Assembly (NCBI GenBank): GCA_020740775.1
Contig: JAHEWK010000013.1
Location: forward strand, 1,364,001 to 1,428,000
Direction of reading: 5' to 3'
Origin: Ilyonectria destructans
Lineage: Eukaryota > Ascomycota > Sordariomycetes > Hypocreales > Nectriaceae
Length of the DNA stretch: 64,000 nucleotides
In this document: positions 1-11,415 of the stretch, in pieces
Layout: every line of letters begins with the position of its first letter
Numbering within the stretch: the stretch's first letter is position 1
Position numbers and translations under genes: made by a program
The notes under the pieces: generated by a model
Told to the model about the DNA's origin: nothing
Seen by the model: only the letters and a program-made list of their open reading frames with translations
Database searches by the model: none

Positions 1-320
1 GGTTTCCGTGAGTCAATTCATTTTGTGCAACACTTACTCATACTAACCACAAACCTAGACCCTTGTGGCACTGCTCGCCTTGGCAAGGACATTGAGCAGG
101 GTGCCGTTGACTCCAAGCTCAAGCTCTTCGGAATCGACAACCTCCGAATCATTGACGCATCCATCATCCCAGTCATTCCTGACTGCCGCATTCAGAACTC
201 GGTCTACATGATTGCCGAGAAGGTGAGCACCTCGCAAAAACTATCTCAGCACAACGAGACTAACAAGATTAGGGCGCCGACATCATCAAGGCTGCCTACC
301 CCGGCCTTTACTCCAACTAG
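1..320 (+). CDS. GMC oxidoreductase, C-terminal end (5' truncated by window)
   Basis: This is the last part of a glucose-methanol-choline family FAD-dependent oxidoreductase that starts before the window. I read exons 1-7, 59-222 and 273-320, with introns at 8-58 (GTGAGT...CCTAG) and 223-272 (GTGAGC...TTAG). Splicing the first intron recreates the family motif F-H-P-C-G-T-A-R-L-G, which carries the active-site His. It is followed by the conserved stretch V-D-S-K-L...L-R-I-I-D-A-S-I-I-P and, after the second intron, by a G-A-D-I-I-K end and a TAG stop at 318-320. Members oxidise alcohols, sugars or related substrates, and the substrate cannot be told from this fragment. The gene converges on MOB2, whose stop lies about 150 bp away on the other strand. 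Confidence 0.85.
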
Positions 321-470
321 AATGGCCGATTAGCTCACTAAGCAGACAGGTTTAGGTAGTAATGAGGAAGTTTGGGAAAATTAGATCGATTGATGCTGAA
401 TTCAAATTGTATTTCATTATAAAGTTCATCCTAATCCAGATGTGTGATAACCATTGACAAGCCTGACCAT

Positions 471-1613
471 TCAGATCACAGTGCTCAGACTTAAAATGTA
501 TTTGCCTCGCTCCACGTTCGCATATGAATAGGGCCTCGACTCCGGGGGAAACGTGCCGTCGGCTGCCCACAAATCAATGAGTAGTTGCATTGGCTCAAGG
601 TCATTAGGCTGCAGCATGTCGAGAGTCGTCGCCGTCAGAATGAAGTGGCTGAAACAACTGTTCAGCTGCTTCTCCAGGTTGAGGTGGTAGTAGGGCTGCG
701 TGAAGTGGCTCCAGTAGAGATGGGCGTAGACGCGGAAGATCTGACGGAACATGAGCTGGCAGGTGCCTGCAAACTGCTTCGGGAACCCGCTGCTCATGCC
801 CAGCCAATCCCCGTTGCCGTGCTGGGGGAGCTGCGAGCTGTTGGAGTACTCGGGATGGAAGGCGAAGGAAATGCCAGAAGGATCCGTCGGAAACATTGCA
901 ACGTCGTCGACCTTTCCAGAGATCCAACGTTGCACGAGACCCATGTACTCGGCTGCTGGAAGCTCCACGGGTTCATGGTTCTTGTTGAGCCAAGTGAACG
1001 AGTGGTTTCTATCCTCATTAATCCCAGGTTCTAGAAAGAATGGGTCGGTCACTTACTGTCCAGCTGACATCTTGGGACAACTTCGCGAGGTGCATATGCT
1101 GGTCCCATCTTCTTCCTTCTCGAGGACGATGCGAACAAAGTTCATTAAATTCCGGTAGTGCTCGACCACTGAACACGGGTTAGAGAGTGAACCTTGGCGG
1201 GACTCGACAACTACTACCTTGGTGTGCCACCCATTCGCCCTGCTCAACCGTCTTTGGCCGGGCGCTGAGCGTCATGAAGTTGCCCTTGACGATGTGCTTG
1301 GTGTGGGCGGGGTTGAGCCACAGCGGGATAGGCCTCGGCAAGTCCAGAGTTTGAGGCGCCATGACGCCGACCGACTCGCTGAACGAGGACGACTTCGAGA
1401 GGGAGACCTTGGGCGCGGAGCTGGTGGAGGACTGGGTATCATGCGATTTGCGAGGCCCATCCGCGGTTGGTGTCGAGCTTTTGTTCGGCGCTGCAACCTT
1501 GGAGGAGCTTCCCCGCATCCGGGCGTTGCTGCGACGAGTCAGGTGATTGCACCATTTATTTTTGGCCAAAACGCCTCTTCGGCTACTCACATGCCAGAGA
1601 AGAGATTCGACAT
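471..1613 (-). CDS. mob2: MOB2-type kinase activator (Mob1/phocein family)
   Basis: Regulatory partner of an NDR/LATS kinase (Cbk1/COT-1 type) in the cell-polarity and morphogenesis pathway of fungi. Exons on the minus strand are 1613-1591, 1528-1218, 1168-1057 and 1008-471, giving 327 aa. The start was chosen because a 23-nt first exon joins to give M-S-N-L-F-S-G-I-N-A-R-M-R-G, a typical fungal Mob2 beginning. Zinc ligands of the Mob fold are visible as C137 and C142 (C-T-S-R-S-C) and H245 and H250 (R-V-Y-A-H-L-Y-W-S-H). The region L-E-K-Q-L-N-S-C-F-S-H-F and the C-terminal W-A-A-D-G-T-F-P-P-E-S favour Mob2 over Mob1. Residues 15-65 are a Ser-rich, probably disordered leader. Introns are 62, 49 and 48 bp. 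Confidence 0.9.
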
Positions 1614-1976
1614 TGTTGGTCGGGTTTGGAGCGCTGGATATGCAGCAGCTTCGACGAGATGAACTGGAGGTGAAGAAAGGGGCCAAAAGGCCAGTGGCCC
1701 AGATAAACTGGGTGGGGGAACTGGAGTGTTTCAGTTGGGCGGAGATTTCCGAGTCAGCTAACGACGCACTGATGCGACATCAAGGGTGGCAAGGAGACCC
1801 CGGTTTTAGATTGAGCCACGGTTACCCTACACCGAGGGATTGGCATAAAATATTATAGAAATATTTTTGGTTGCAAAGGCTCTAATTGTGATTTATTCTA
1901 TCAAGTATTATGATTCTTGGGCACGAGCCCTAGTCTATAGTCTAATGGTCATCCTCCGTCTAAATATGTCCAGCTT
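1614..1976. other. intergenic spacer, 363 bp
   Basis: Lies between the start of MOB2 and the 3' end of the serine hydrolase gene, both on the minus strand, so it should contain the MOB2 promoter and the terminator of the hydrolase. No clear TATA box or repeat was seen. Confidence 0.4.
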
Positions 1977-3970
1977 TCAAGCGAGAGGGAAATCGTCGAA
2001 CAAGAACGGAATCTTGGAATATCTCAAGTCATCGAATTCTTCCTCCGAAGCGTACTCCCGCGTGTTGAGAGTCAATGCCCAGTCCACATCTCTCCGACTC
2101 TCAGAAAATGTACGAGCGCCAACCAATGAGCCATCGCGCGAGTTATACAGTGCGCGACCGCCAACACCCCAAACGGCTAAGAGAAGCGAAGTTAGCCTTT
2201 TGTACTCATAATGTCCATCGTAGAAAGGACGGGAGACTTACCATGTGTTCCAATGAATCTCGCAATCGTGCTTGCGCTTGCGGCGAGTCCGAACGCGGCA
2301 ATGTTAGCTTCCTTGATGGCGCCATCTCCTCCGAAGGGTCCCGGGACCTTCTTCTCGGACAGAGGGTGAACTGGGTCAAAGCCAGTGAACTTGCTCTCCT
2401 GTATAATTCGATCGTTGGCGTGTGCCGAGGCTGCTGTTTTGTAAAGCTGCACATCCAGCCCGTTCAATATGTTCTTCTTCAAAAAGTCCATGTATGGAGT
2501 GTTGGTGATGTTGGTCACGACGTAGCCCAACAGCGTGTTGCCGTAGTTGGAGTAGGAATAGCCTTCTCCGGGGGTAAAGTCGAGCGTTTTCTTAAGCATG
2601 TATTCGATGAAATCGCGAGTGTCGGCTGGACGAGTGCCGTTCGACTGCACAATGGCAATGTCTCGGAACATGAAGGAGGGGTCGCCAGACTGGTCTCTGT
2701 CGTAGCCACCGGCGTGGTCAAGCAGGTGTTGAATGGTGATGTTTTCAGCCCGGGCATCGGTAGGAGTGTAGCCGAGCAGAGAATAGACCGGGGTGGAATA
2801 GTTGAGACGGCCAGCCTCGACCAGGTTGTAAATGGCGGCGTAGACAAACATCTTGCTCACACTGGCCAGCAGGAATCTGTCGTCGGGCTTCACAACCGCG
2901 CGGTTGCTCTCCGCCCAGGTGTAGCTTCTCTCGGCAATGACAGAACCATTGATTGCCATGGCCACCTGGGCTTGTCGGACACCGTTCTTCTGCATCCATG
3001 TCTTCATAACCGAGTCCATGCCACCCCGTGCAGCGGTGTTGTCCTTGAAACCCTTGACGGTGCCCTTGGCCGTCCACTTGCGCGAGGAGGGAACTGTGCG
3101 CTCCGCAAAAATGACGGCGAAACGCGCATCATTTCCATCGCCTCCACCCTGCAGATCGATGGGGTTGAGGCCCTTTTGCTTCTGGTTCTTGATCTCCTTG
3201 GCTAGTTCGGTAGCGGTGAGATCCTCTTTGGCGACCCAAGTGCCAACGTCGGTGTCGACGAACTGCGGCGTAATGATGTGGTCTTCCGAGAGAAACAACC
3301 GAGAGGGGCGCCAGAATCGCTTTTCGGTCTCGGATCGGAAGACCTCAGGGTAGTCGATGCCGAAGCCGGCGGTGTAGAAAATGGTCGACAGCTGGTTGCC
3401 AACATTCTCATGACCCAAGACGCAGTATCGTCGCTCCGAAGGCGTGCCATACATGCGGAAGCCCTTGACTGTCATGTCAATTCCGCCTGTCGAGTTTTCG
3501 TAACCCCACGGGTTCGGCATGTCGCACACTTGGACCCAGTTTGTCACATTTGCCTTCTCCATGACACCAGCGAAGACAGCCTTGCCGGCAGGTCCGGTCG
3601 CGGAAATCTGCGTCGAAACATATCCCTTGGCCTTCCACGAGTCGAACCAAGAGTCGTAGGCGGTCTTGTTGACGTTGAAGATGATTTCAAAGGGGTTTCC
3701 TGCTTGCTGAGACCACACTGCTGCGTACTTGACGTCGGGAGGGCTGCCGTACGTGCTCAACGAAATGATTTGGTAGCCATCCGCCGATAGCGCCTTGGCC
3801 TTTTTGGCGTGATCCGAGCCCTTCACATTGTAGTAGCTCTGGATATTCGATGCACTGGCGTAAGCGCGATCGTCAATGGCAGCGGCCTGGGCGACTGAAC
3901 ATATTGACAGACAACATGTCAGGAGGCTGGTGAAGGAGGGATACATGGCGGCAATCACAAGAGAGGACAA
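1977..3970 (-). CDS. secreted polyglycine-hydrolase-like serine hydrolase (beta-lactamase fold)
   Basis: Two exons (3970-2242 and 2176-1977, 65-bp intron) encode 642 aa, close to the length of known fungal polyglycine hydrolases. Residues 9-29 form a signal peptide ending at A-Q-A; an ATG at residue 9 is an alternative start. Residues about 40-330 hold several degenerate repeats of a G-Y...S...G...K-Y-A-A-V-W type (for example 65-86, 116-137 and 267-289), as in the N-terminal domain of these enzymes. Residues about 330-620 are a class C beta-lactamase-like domain with the S370-x-x-K373 nucleophile/base pair, H-L-L-D-H-A-G-G at 415-422 and Y473-S-N. Characterised members are secreted by plant-associated fungi and cut the polyglycine linker of plant class IV chitinases. 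That substrate is inferred here. An esterase or D-aminopeptidase role is the alternative. Confidence 0.75.
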
Positions 3971-5507
3971 CCACTAAACCAGACAGACCGTGTTCACAGG
4001 TTCCATTCTATTTACTTGGCTATACGATTACTTTTGTAGTGATGGTCGATCATGTGGTGCGCCCTAGCAAGTTCTATAATTAGCGTCTCAATTTCGACGG
4101 CCCTCGTGTTGTTGCAATACGAGATGACTACTACGATGCCCCCATAAGAAGCCTGGGCGTTGAACTTTAACTCGCTCCTTAAATCCCTGGAGCGAAATGA
4201 ATGGGTTCGCCCATGGACGTATCCCTGTTTTGAGATTGGACCCGGGGCTCTTGGCTTCTGGAAAAGTTCGTTAATGTGTAACGCCGGAGGGCCCGAACTT
4301 GGGACTGCCGGGCCGAGCCGCGGTACGTGAGAGCGCTAAATACGGGCAAAGTTCTTCCACCTTTCCAAGGCCATTATATTGTTCCGCTGAATAACCATAT
4401 TTTACCATTATCACATCATTCGGGATTTCATCCGCTCATTGATTGCGTAGAATGCCGATGAATTTTAATCGGGAATAAAGGTGAAACGCGAGCTTGACTG
4501 CAAATACAGGCTTGACAACACAATAACCCCACAACTGAATCGCCTCAAAAACCCGTTCCGCGAAGGAAGGGATTTCATTGATACAACCTGGATTTATGGG
4601 AAGGTGGGTTGAATATTCTATTTATATTGATTGACCACCGACGCATCTGGATGATTACTGAGGAAATATGCCTGAATGATGCGATCATGCACCGCTGCAC
4701 ACATGACAATTCAGAAATTGAGGATGGCGTGATAAAAGGCCGGATGGTAAGTTTGGAATTGGGTATCTACACGGGCATGAATAGAAACGTTCTCGGCTAT
4801 TGGATTTAGTATTGATGCAATACAGAGAAGGGATGCATTTGCGATGCTATTGTTGTCGTGGTTCGTTGGCTTTAGATAGTTGATACATGGATCGATGGAT
4901 CGACTTTTTGCAGGTGGGCGGAACTGTTTATCCAACCAATACAGCGGTATTGCAACATACACCAATAAACGATTTGTGCGCCAGATTTGGTCAAGAGGGT
5001 GCTTAGCGGTCTCGCATGTTGCGGTTGTCTAGAAGTGTAAAACCAGGGCGAGGACGGACGGGTCACAACTCATACGTGCCAAATCAACCAACGTCACTTG
5101 TTTGGCCAAATTTCCCAAATAGTACTCCTGCTTTCAGTGAGTGACGTCACGATTATTTCAGAGTGCCGAAATAAAGCGAGGCCGTTGCGTTTGAATGAGA
5201 GGCCAACCATATGCTGCGACTTGATGCAGGAGGCCGCCCGTGCGTGTGAGGCTTGACGTGGGAGGCCGACCACCAACAGCATGATAAATCAGGCATCCAA
5301 TAATAAGGCAATACCCCAGTGAGACACGCAATTGCGTAGATAAAGGGTTGAGAACACTGCTATTTTGTTATCTTCCCCGCCTTTCGACTGGGCTTGCCAG
5401 CTTTACCGGCTTGACGTATAAAGCTGGGCCTTTGCCCTCCCTGAAGTGCTAGATTTCTCGACGACTCACTCACATCCCTCATCGCCATTGTTCAGAACGG
5501 TGGGACT
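3971..5507. other. intergenic, about 1.5 kb, divergent promoters
   Basis: Shared upstream region of the minus-strand hydrolase and the plus-strand BTB-like gene. It is moderately AT-rich around 4380-4700. Short open frames at 4609-4809 and 4711-4965 show no domain or splice logic. The only element I would point to is a TATA box near 5417. Confidence 0.4.
5417..5422 (+). promoter_or_regulatory. TATA box of the BTB-like gene
   Basis: A TATAAA hexamer lies 91 bp before the ATG at 5508, within the usual range for fungal core promoters. Confidence 0.5.
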
Positions 5508-6914
5508 ATGTCGGACCACCACCAGCCCAGTACGAGTATTTCTCGGGAAGTTGACACAAGGCCAGAATTTTCGTCAGGCTCCTCATCTCTTGCCTTCCGC
5601 TACCACACTAACGATACTGCTAGACCACACGCCAGCCCTGTCGTCACCCTCCGCTTCCGCAACGGAGGTTCCCTTTACATAGCCAGAGAACTACTTGAAA
5701 AGTGCCCCCGAATTGCCTCCCACTGCAAACCACGAAGCCATTTCAATCCCGGATCGCCCGAATGCTCCGAATCTCACTTCTTGAATGTGACACTTGACAT
5801 CGGCCATGTCCTCGTTCACTTCTTGAACACAGGGAGCTACCAGTGTCTCAAACCAAAACAAACGTCAGTTCGTGAGATGAATGCTTCTGAGTTCACAACT
5901 GCGCTTCGAGTGTATTCTGCCGCTCAAAGCTTCAACTTACCCTCACTTGGCGACCTTGCAGGAGGAGAAATACGCAGACTAGGTGAAGAACTGAGCTTAC
6001 CTCACATCATTGACATCATGGAAGGGGAAAATGAAGAACCCTTTCACATTCCATGGATTGCAATCTATGTCGAATCCAGAGTACAATCCTTCTTCAATAT
6101 CCCGACGCGTAAGGTTGCGAAACAACTTCTCTCCGAGCTAGAAGCCCCTGCTACGGGCAGCAAACTAATTCTCCGGAGTATGATTGCGCTCCGAAGTAGA
6201 GAATTGCCTTGCGAGAAAGAGACAGAGGGGGAAGAAGATCTCAGGGCAGGCCAGTCAGTGGTTGTACATGCCATACCAACCAAGGACGATGCGAAATCTT
6301 CGCAGCAGTCCCATTCTTCCACAATCCTCGACCGGAAGCGGATTTCACCCGATACATCACTTGTTTTAACAAAGATTGATGGTATGTTACTTTTATCTCG
6401 GGTTTTCTTTTGCTGAATCTTTCATAATTTTGATACTTAATTCATAATGCTAAGCAAACGTCAAGTGTCTACACCCATCCCCGATGTCACCACCGATCAT
6501 CAAGCTATATGTGTTATCGAGCCCGCTCACATCAGCGACAGCTCCCAGGTTATGACCCTAACAAAGAAACAGAAGAAAAAACTAAAGAGAGAAGAGAGGC
6601 AGAAGAAACAGAAGGAGCAAGAAGGAGTGAGGCTGAGTACAAAGAAAGCGCAGAAGGAAGAGAAGAGAAGGAAAGCAAAAGAGATGAAGCAAGAGAGGGA
6701 TACGGCAGGTTCAATCAATGCCAAGAGGTCTTCGTTAGATGATGAGGAATCTGTGCGACCTGCATCGGTTTTGGGCGAAAGTTCAAAGATATCCGAGACA
6801 CAGAGAATCGACATTGAGTGGACGCTGTTGGACGACCTTGGCGAATTGGAAGATGATATGTCGGTAATAGCTTTCCCTACTGACGAGATATTATGTCCAG
6901 AGGAATTTTGTTAG
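5508..6914 (+). CDS. BTB/POZ-like protein with lysine-rich coiled coil
   Basis: Exons 5508-6381 and 6466-6914 (84-bp intron) encode 440 aa. The acceptor at 6464-6465 is chosen because the nearer AG at 6453-6454 would break the frame. Residues about 40-190 resemble the divergent BTB/POZ folds common in Pezizomycotina: a strand-rich start (V-V-T-L-R-F), the segment F-L-N-V-T-L-D-I-G-H-V-L-V-H-F-L-N-T-G and a following helical A-L-R-V-Y-S-A-A-Q. The second exon carries a highly basic Lys/Glu-rich helix (T-K-K-Q-K-K-K-L-K-R-E-E-R and onward), probably a coiled coil or nuclear signal, then an acidic tail. BTB domains usually mediate dimerisation or Cullin-3 binding. No function can be assigned here, and the BTB call itself is moderate. 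Confidence 0.6.
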
Positions 6915-7591
6915 AATTGGTCAACGCATCTAGAAATCTATAGCAAATATATGGCAGCTGAAAGCTTCGCATGGGTTGCTGGCGGTTTGTATGATAGGCC
7001 TCCGTGGAACTTCAAAAAATTGAAATGGGCCTAAAATGGTGATGCAGTCAGATACACATGAGTTTCAGTTGGACCTTGAGCCAGCCGAAGTACTACTTTA
7101 AACTGGTAGCTGCCTAGACTTGGAACGGATACTGCTTTCCCTTCTTGAGTTGAAGTTCACCTTTGTCTTGCCTTTTGTCATGCCTATTCAATGGCATCGT
7201 TTCTTCTTTCTGATCATCGGAATCTTTTCTGAAAAAAAAAAAAGAGAAAAAAAATACATGGCAGGTTCTCATGATCAGTCATTGAAAGGGTGGCTAAATT
7301 CTGGTCTTTTTTCCGAAGTGATTGATGATATATTTACTATCTTGGTGTAAAGTAATTTAATGAGTCAAGGTGTAGCTCCCTCGTATTCGTACCTCGGCTG
7401 GCCCCTCAGTCGCTACGAAACTCACATGCTGATTGGGCTTGAGATTGGTGCATAGCCTCGGCGACTTCTCCCCCACTTGTCTAGCAGCCAGGGCTAGCAG
7501 AGAGCTCTGAGGTGACATGACCATACCGCTGAGCTTTTGCATATCTATTGTTGACAAGAACACAATTCCTTAAGGAATATTTTAATCCGAA
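6915..7591. other. intergenic, about 680 bp
   Basis: Contains the 3' region of the BTB-like gene and the promoter of the Zn2Cys6 factor. A poly-A tract with scattered G lies at 7230-7256. No coding signal was recognised; the 76-aa open frame at 7120-7350 looks incidental. Confidence 0.4.
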
Positions 7592-10184
7592 ATGCCTCCG
7601 AACCGAGTCGCCAAACGTGCCTCCGTCGCATGTAAGGCCTGCAATTCGCGCAAAGTCCGATGCACTGTCACGCTATCTGGCCCGCCCTGCGCCAACTGCT
7701 CAGTCGACGGCATACCCTGCGTGGTACAGAGCCGCAAGAGACGGCGGTAAGAATATTCATGGCCCCGTTATTCCATATATGCTGACTTGGTGGAGAAACT
7801 CCGAGCTATTGCTTTCGGCCTCGCCCTGTGATTCAAAGACTAGCGACGATCACGGAGTTGCCGCGTCGGACCGAGCGCTACAGCCAAGGCCGCCTGTGGC
7901 TGTATCCTCTCACAATGATGCTCAAGTTGAGGACATATCTCCTCGTGCGGGAAACGAAACTGTTTGTACAATCCCTTCGGGGGAAAACGCTCGCGACTTA
8001 TCTCCCCAAGAGGTTCATCGCCCTCCTACCGTGACGGAGAATGGGCCGACAACCTGTTTGTCGGAGCCTACACCACCTCATCTCCCAGCCATTCCGTTCC
8101 CCAGGCGGCGGTTCTCTGACTTTTCAGATATGGCACAGGAAAGCTCAGCATATGCAGAGGCCTTGGAAGGGAGCGACAATCATGTCAATGGCGTTCCTTT
8201 CTACCCTGGTAAGACAGCCTGTCCGTTCGCATGTACGCAATGAATCAATTCGAATGATTCTCTTACACATATAATGTATGGCACTGATATTTACCTGCAG
8301 GTGATAAGCGGGGCCCCGCGTTTGTGATTGACATCTGTGAGCCTAACAAACCTCTCAAGAACCGCCACTTTTTTGTCCCAATGCCCTCAATTGAGTCCAT
8401 GGAGACAGAAGATGTCGACTATCTCCGGTCTAAGGGTGTCTTTTCTCTGCCTCCGCAACATCTAAGAGAAGCCCTAATACATTCTTACTTCCACCACATT
8501 CATCCATTCGCGCCTATTTTAGATGCTACTGACTTCATACCAAAATACGAAAAAGGTCGCGTGAGCCTCCTACTTCTCTGGAGCATATTCTTAGCGGCAG
8601 CGAGTGTAGGTTAGAAACCATACACTAATATCCTGTACTGACAATTTAAATCTAGTTTGTTGATGATTCCATGCTATCAGATGACTTCTATGTTAGTCGG
8701 TTGGCATTGAAGCGTGCGGCCTATCAGAGGGCAAAGGTAAGGCGTAACGTCGTTCACTGAACAAGTCTCTAACGCCAATCCAGGCTCTATATGATGCAGA
8801 CTATGAGAAAGACAAGATTACTCTCATTCAATCGGTATTTTTAATGAGCCACTGGTACATTAGCACCGAAGACCGCACCGGACCCTGGCACTGGAGTGGC
8901 ATCGCCATCAGCCTATCGCATACCATAGGGCTCCATCGTCAACCTATGCTTACAGGGCAAGCTTCTCGCGGAATTCCCGTTTTTTGGCGCCGTCTCTGGT
9001 GGTCCATATATTGCCGTGAAGTATGGCTATCCCTGGGCCACGGCCGGCCTATGAGGGTTTCTCTAGACGATTCCGACGTTCCCCTTCCAGGACCAGAGGA
9101 CACAGCGTTTCTGTCAGCCGAAGCAAGGTTTGAAGGCAGCCAGAAATATTTGCCCGGTGACCTGGACACGCTATCGAAGGTGTGGCTTTCTCTTGTGGGC
9201 GTGACTAGAGTGCTTGGGACTATTCTGTCGACCAACTACACTGCGAAGGGAACTAAACCGTCAAAGGAGGAACTTGAACAAAGTGAAAATGAAATCCGAG
9301 AATGCTATTGCCTGCCCCCAGAGAGCTTTAGTCAAAGTCGGGTTGTCGCTTCTCATATTTACCAGTTCAAGCTTTTTCTTCAGTAAGCTTTGCTCCGAGA
9401 TGAGAGGTTCGCAAGCTAACAAGGGCTCAGAGCAACCATCATTGTGCTGTACCGGCCATTCATTTTCGATACACCACGCGACTTACCCACAATTCATCAA
9501 GGCACATGGAGAATCTTTGCAAGTCAGAAAACTCGGACTGCCGCTTCCGAAGCTATCGGCGCGGTCAACTCGATGATGGCCGAGGACCTCATTGGGCTTT
9601 GCCACACCATCACGTAGGAATCATGTGCAATCTAGTGTGGCTTTTTCCACTGACAAGTAAACAGAGTCCTCGCCCTCGTGCCACCAATGCAAATCCATCT
9701 CTTGGAGTCAACCTCGCTGAAGCCTATGACGTGCCAAATGGGCAAACATAATCTCGCACTTTGCATGCTTGCGATGGGCGAACTCCGCAAGTCGTACGTC
9801 TCTGCGGAGGCAGCTTTCAAGTTGTTCGAGAGAGCGAAAAATAAAATTGAGAGAACCATGGTACGGGAGGAACCACCGCGTACACCTGCGGAAGTGCGTC
9901 CTGCGGAGGCTGTGCCTGATGATGGAAATTGGGTGAGTTATACTGAAGGCTATGCCATCTCAACACCGGGAATTATTTCGGACCTGTGGGCACCATTTTC
10001 CACACTGATTCCAGATGATGACCCCGAGATTATCCAGTATGTCTCCATCGTTACTGGGCTAAATGCTAGATGTTCCCCTGAGTTAGAAATGAACTTGAGC
10101 TAATGAAATTGCAGTACGGATTCTTGGCTTGACATTCAGAACATGCATCATGGATGGACAATTGACCGTTTCGGGCTGTCCTGA
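7592..10184 (+). CDS. Zn2Cys6 transcription factor, CTF1-beta/AmdR-like
   Basis: Eight exons (7592-7746, 7796-8208, 8301-8605, 8656-8736, 8784-9382, 9431-9613, 9665-10036, 10115-10184) encode 725 aa. The DNA-binding binuclear cluster is C14-x2-C17-x6-C24-x8-C33-x2-C36-x6-C43, followed by a basic K-R-R-R run. The middle holds the fungal-specific transcription factor (MHR) domain, recognisable from M-S-H-W-Y-I-S-T-E-D-R-T-G-P-W-H-W and the I-A-I-S-L-S-H-T-I-G-L-H-R helix. This combination is typical of the cutinase transcription factor 1 / AmdR / FarA group, which regulates cutinase, fatty-acid or small-amide use. Which of these it controls is not visible. All seven introns are 47-92 bp and the first exon lies within 160 bp of the ATG. 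Nuclear localisation is expected. Confidence 0.85.
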
Positions 10185-10464
10185 AGAATAGAAACATGAA
10201 TTGTCAAAGATTGCTAGGCTCTTGCGTAAACTCTTCTGGAATCCTGCTCGGAACTATTTAAATTACGGATTACCGCTTCGCGTTTAATCAGGGCATAGTA
10301 TTCTCCTTCAAGGGCCGTCCAAGAACTTTTCCATTAGAAATATAGAAGAAATAAATAATCCCAAAATGCGAAATTAGTACAAAGCATATATTACGATACA
10401 GTCTCACTCTAACCGCTATGAAACTGGTTACAAAGGCAAACCTAGTAGATTCTGTCAGTACCTC

Positions 10465-11415
10465 TCAAGATAGCCAAGGGAGGTAGCGATAATACATACC
10501 CAGTTTCGTCCAACTCATCACAAACCAAGAGCATATGTGCCTCATAGCCGGGACATTCGCCTCCGGCAAGTCAAGTTTATTCCTCAGCGCGCCCGCAACG
10601 GCACGCATTTGTACCATGGCGTATGTCATAAAGCTGAGAGGTAAAAAGCTGGCCTGTTCAAAGTCGATAACGTAGACATCTCCGTTATCGGTGAACATGA
10701 AATTACCCTCGTACAGGTCTGCAAAAACAAAATGGAGATCTCTTTCCAGGGTGACTTTGGGCGCATCCTGGTTGAGCGTGGTTGAGACCTGAGGTGCCCG
10801 TGAGTACGAGACGAAGGCTGTGATAGCTTTGGAACCGCTACATACCTTATTCAGATGCTTCTCCAGCATATCAACTGAGTCGTACTGTATTGGGGCTCGA
10901 TAATCTTTGAACAGAGGGTGTCTGATAATGCCACCTCCGAAGGGGCCCGGCGCGGCGCCCTTTGGAACGGGGAAGGATAGAAGCAGTTTCAAGGCCCTCT
11001 CAATCCTATCGTAATAGTAGAAACGGGTCTGTACGAACACTGACTCGTCTTCCATGACTTTGGCAAGTGTCCTACCACGAATGTATTCCATGATAATATA
11101 GGTCGAATTTTCTGTCTCAATGATGCGGTAGATCTCTGGAATGCGGACTCCTTGTCGATCTTGCTCTGGCACCCTCTGCAGAGCGTCATACGCGTATTGG
11201 TGAGTCCTTGCCTCCGAGTCCCTTAAGGCGTATTCATTATCTCCGTATTTGATATATATGACTGGGTTGTGGGTAGGATACGCGAGTCCGGTGACCTGCC
11301 AATCTCGGTCATCACCGTATGGCTGCCGTTCAACCATGGCAGTGACCTCGGCCTCTGTCAGGCTTTCGGCCACATCGCGAGGAGATTGGTCGATGTTCTC
11401 GTGTAGTTCAGCCAT
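10465..11415 (-). CDS. APH-like (aminoglycoside phosphotransferase fold) kinase
   Basis: Fungal choline-kinase/APH-type phosphotransferase of unknown substrate. I start at the ATG at 11415 rather than the in-frame one at 11451, because the upstream twelve codons look like leader. The kinase signature is visible as an L-H-F-V-F-A-D-L-Y-E-G-N catalytic loop and a V-Y-V-I-D-F-E metal-binding segment; the N-lobe has I-I-M-E-Y-I-R-G-R-T-L. A 57-bp segment at 10789-10845 has a perfect GTATGT donor and CTCAG acceptor and is a multiple of three without a stop. Spliced, the protein is 297 aa; unspliced, 316. A second candidate intron (10442-10499, GTATGT, CTGAC branch, CTAG) would replace the last codons and end the protein K-L-G-L-P-L at 10428. 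Such genes are common and fast-evolving in filamentous fungi. Confidence 0.75.
   Translation of the reverse strand: MAELHENIDQSPRDVAESLTEAEVTAMVERQPYGDDRDWQVTGLAYPTHNPVIYIKYGDNEYALRDSEARTHQYAYDALQRVPEQDRQGVRIPEIYRIIETENSTYIIMEYIRGRTLAKVMEDESVFVQTRFYYYDRIERALKLLLSFPVPKGAAPGPFGGGIIRHPLFKDYRAPIQYDSVDMLEKHLNKVCSGSKAITAFVSYSRAPQVSTTLNQDAPKVTLERDLHFVFADLYEGNFMFTDNGDVYVIDFEQASFLPLSFMTYAMVQMRAVAGALRNKLDLPEANVPAMRHICSWFVMSWTKLGMYYRYLPWLS

Noticed and set aside
2075..3205. 376-codon plus-strand frame over the serine hydrolase
   Set aside because: Covers the catalytic domain of the minus-strand gene and its intron; no recognisable product.
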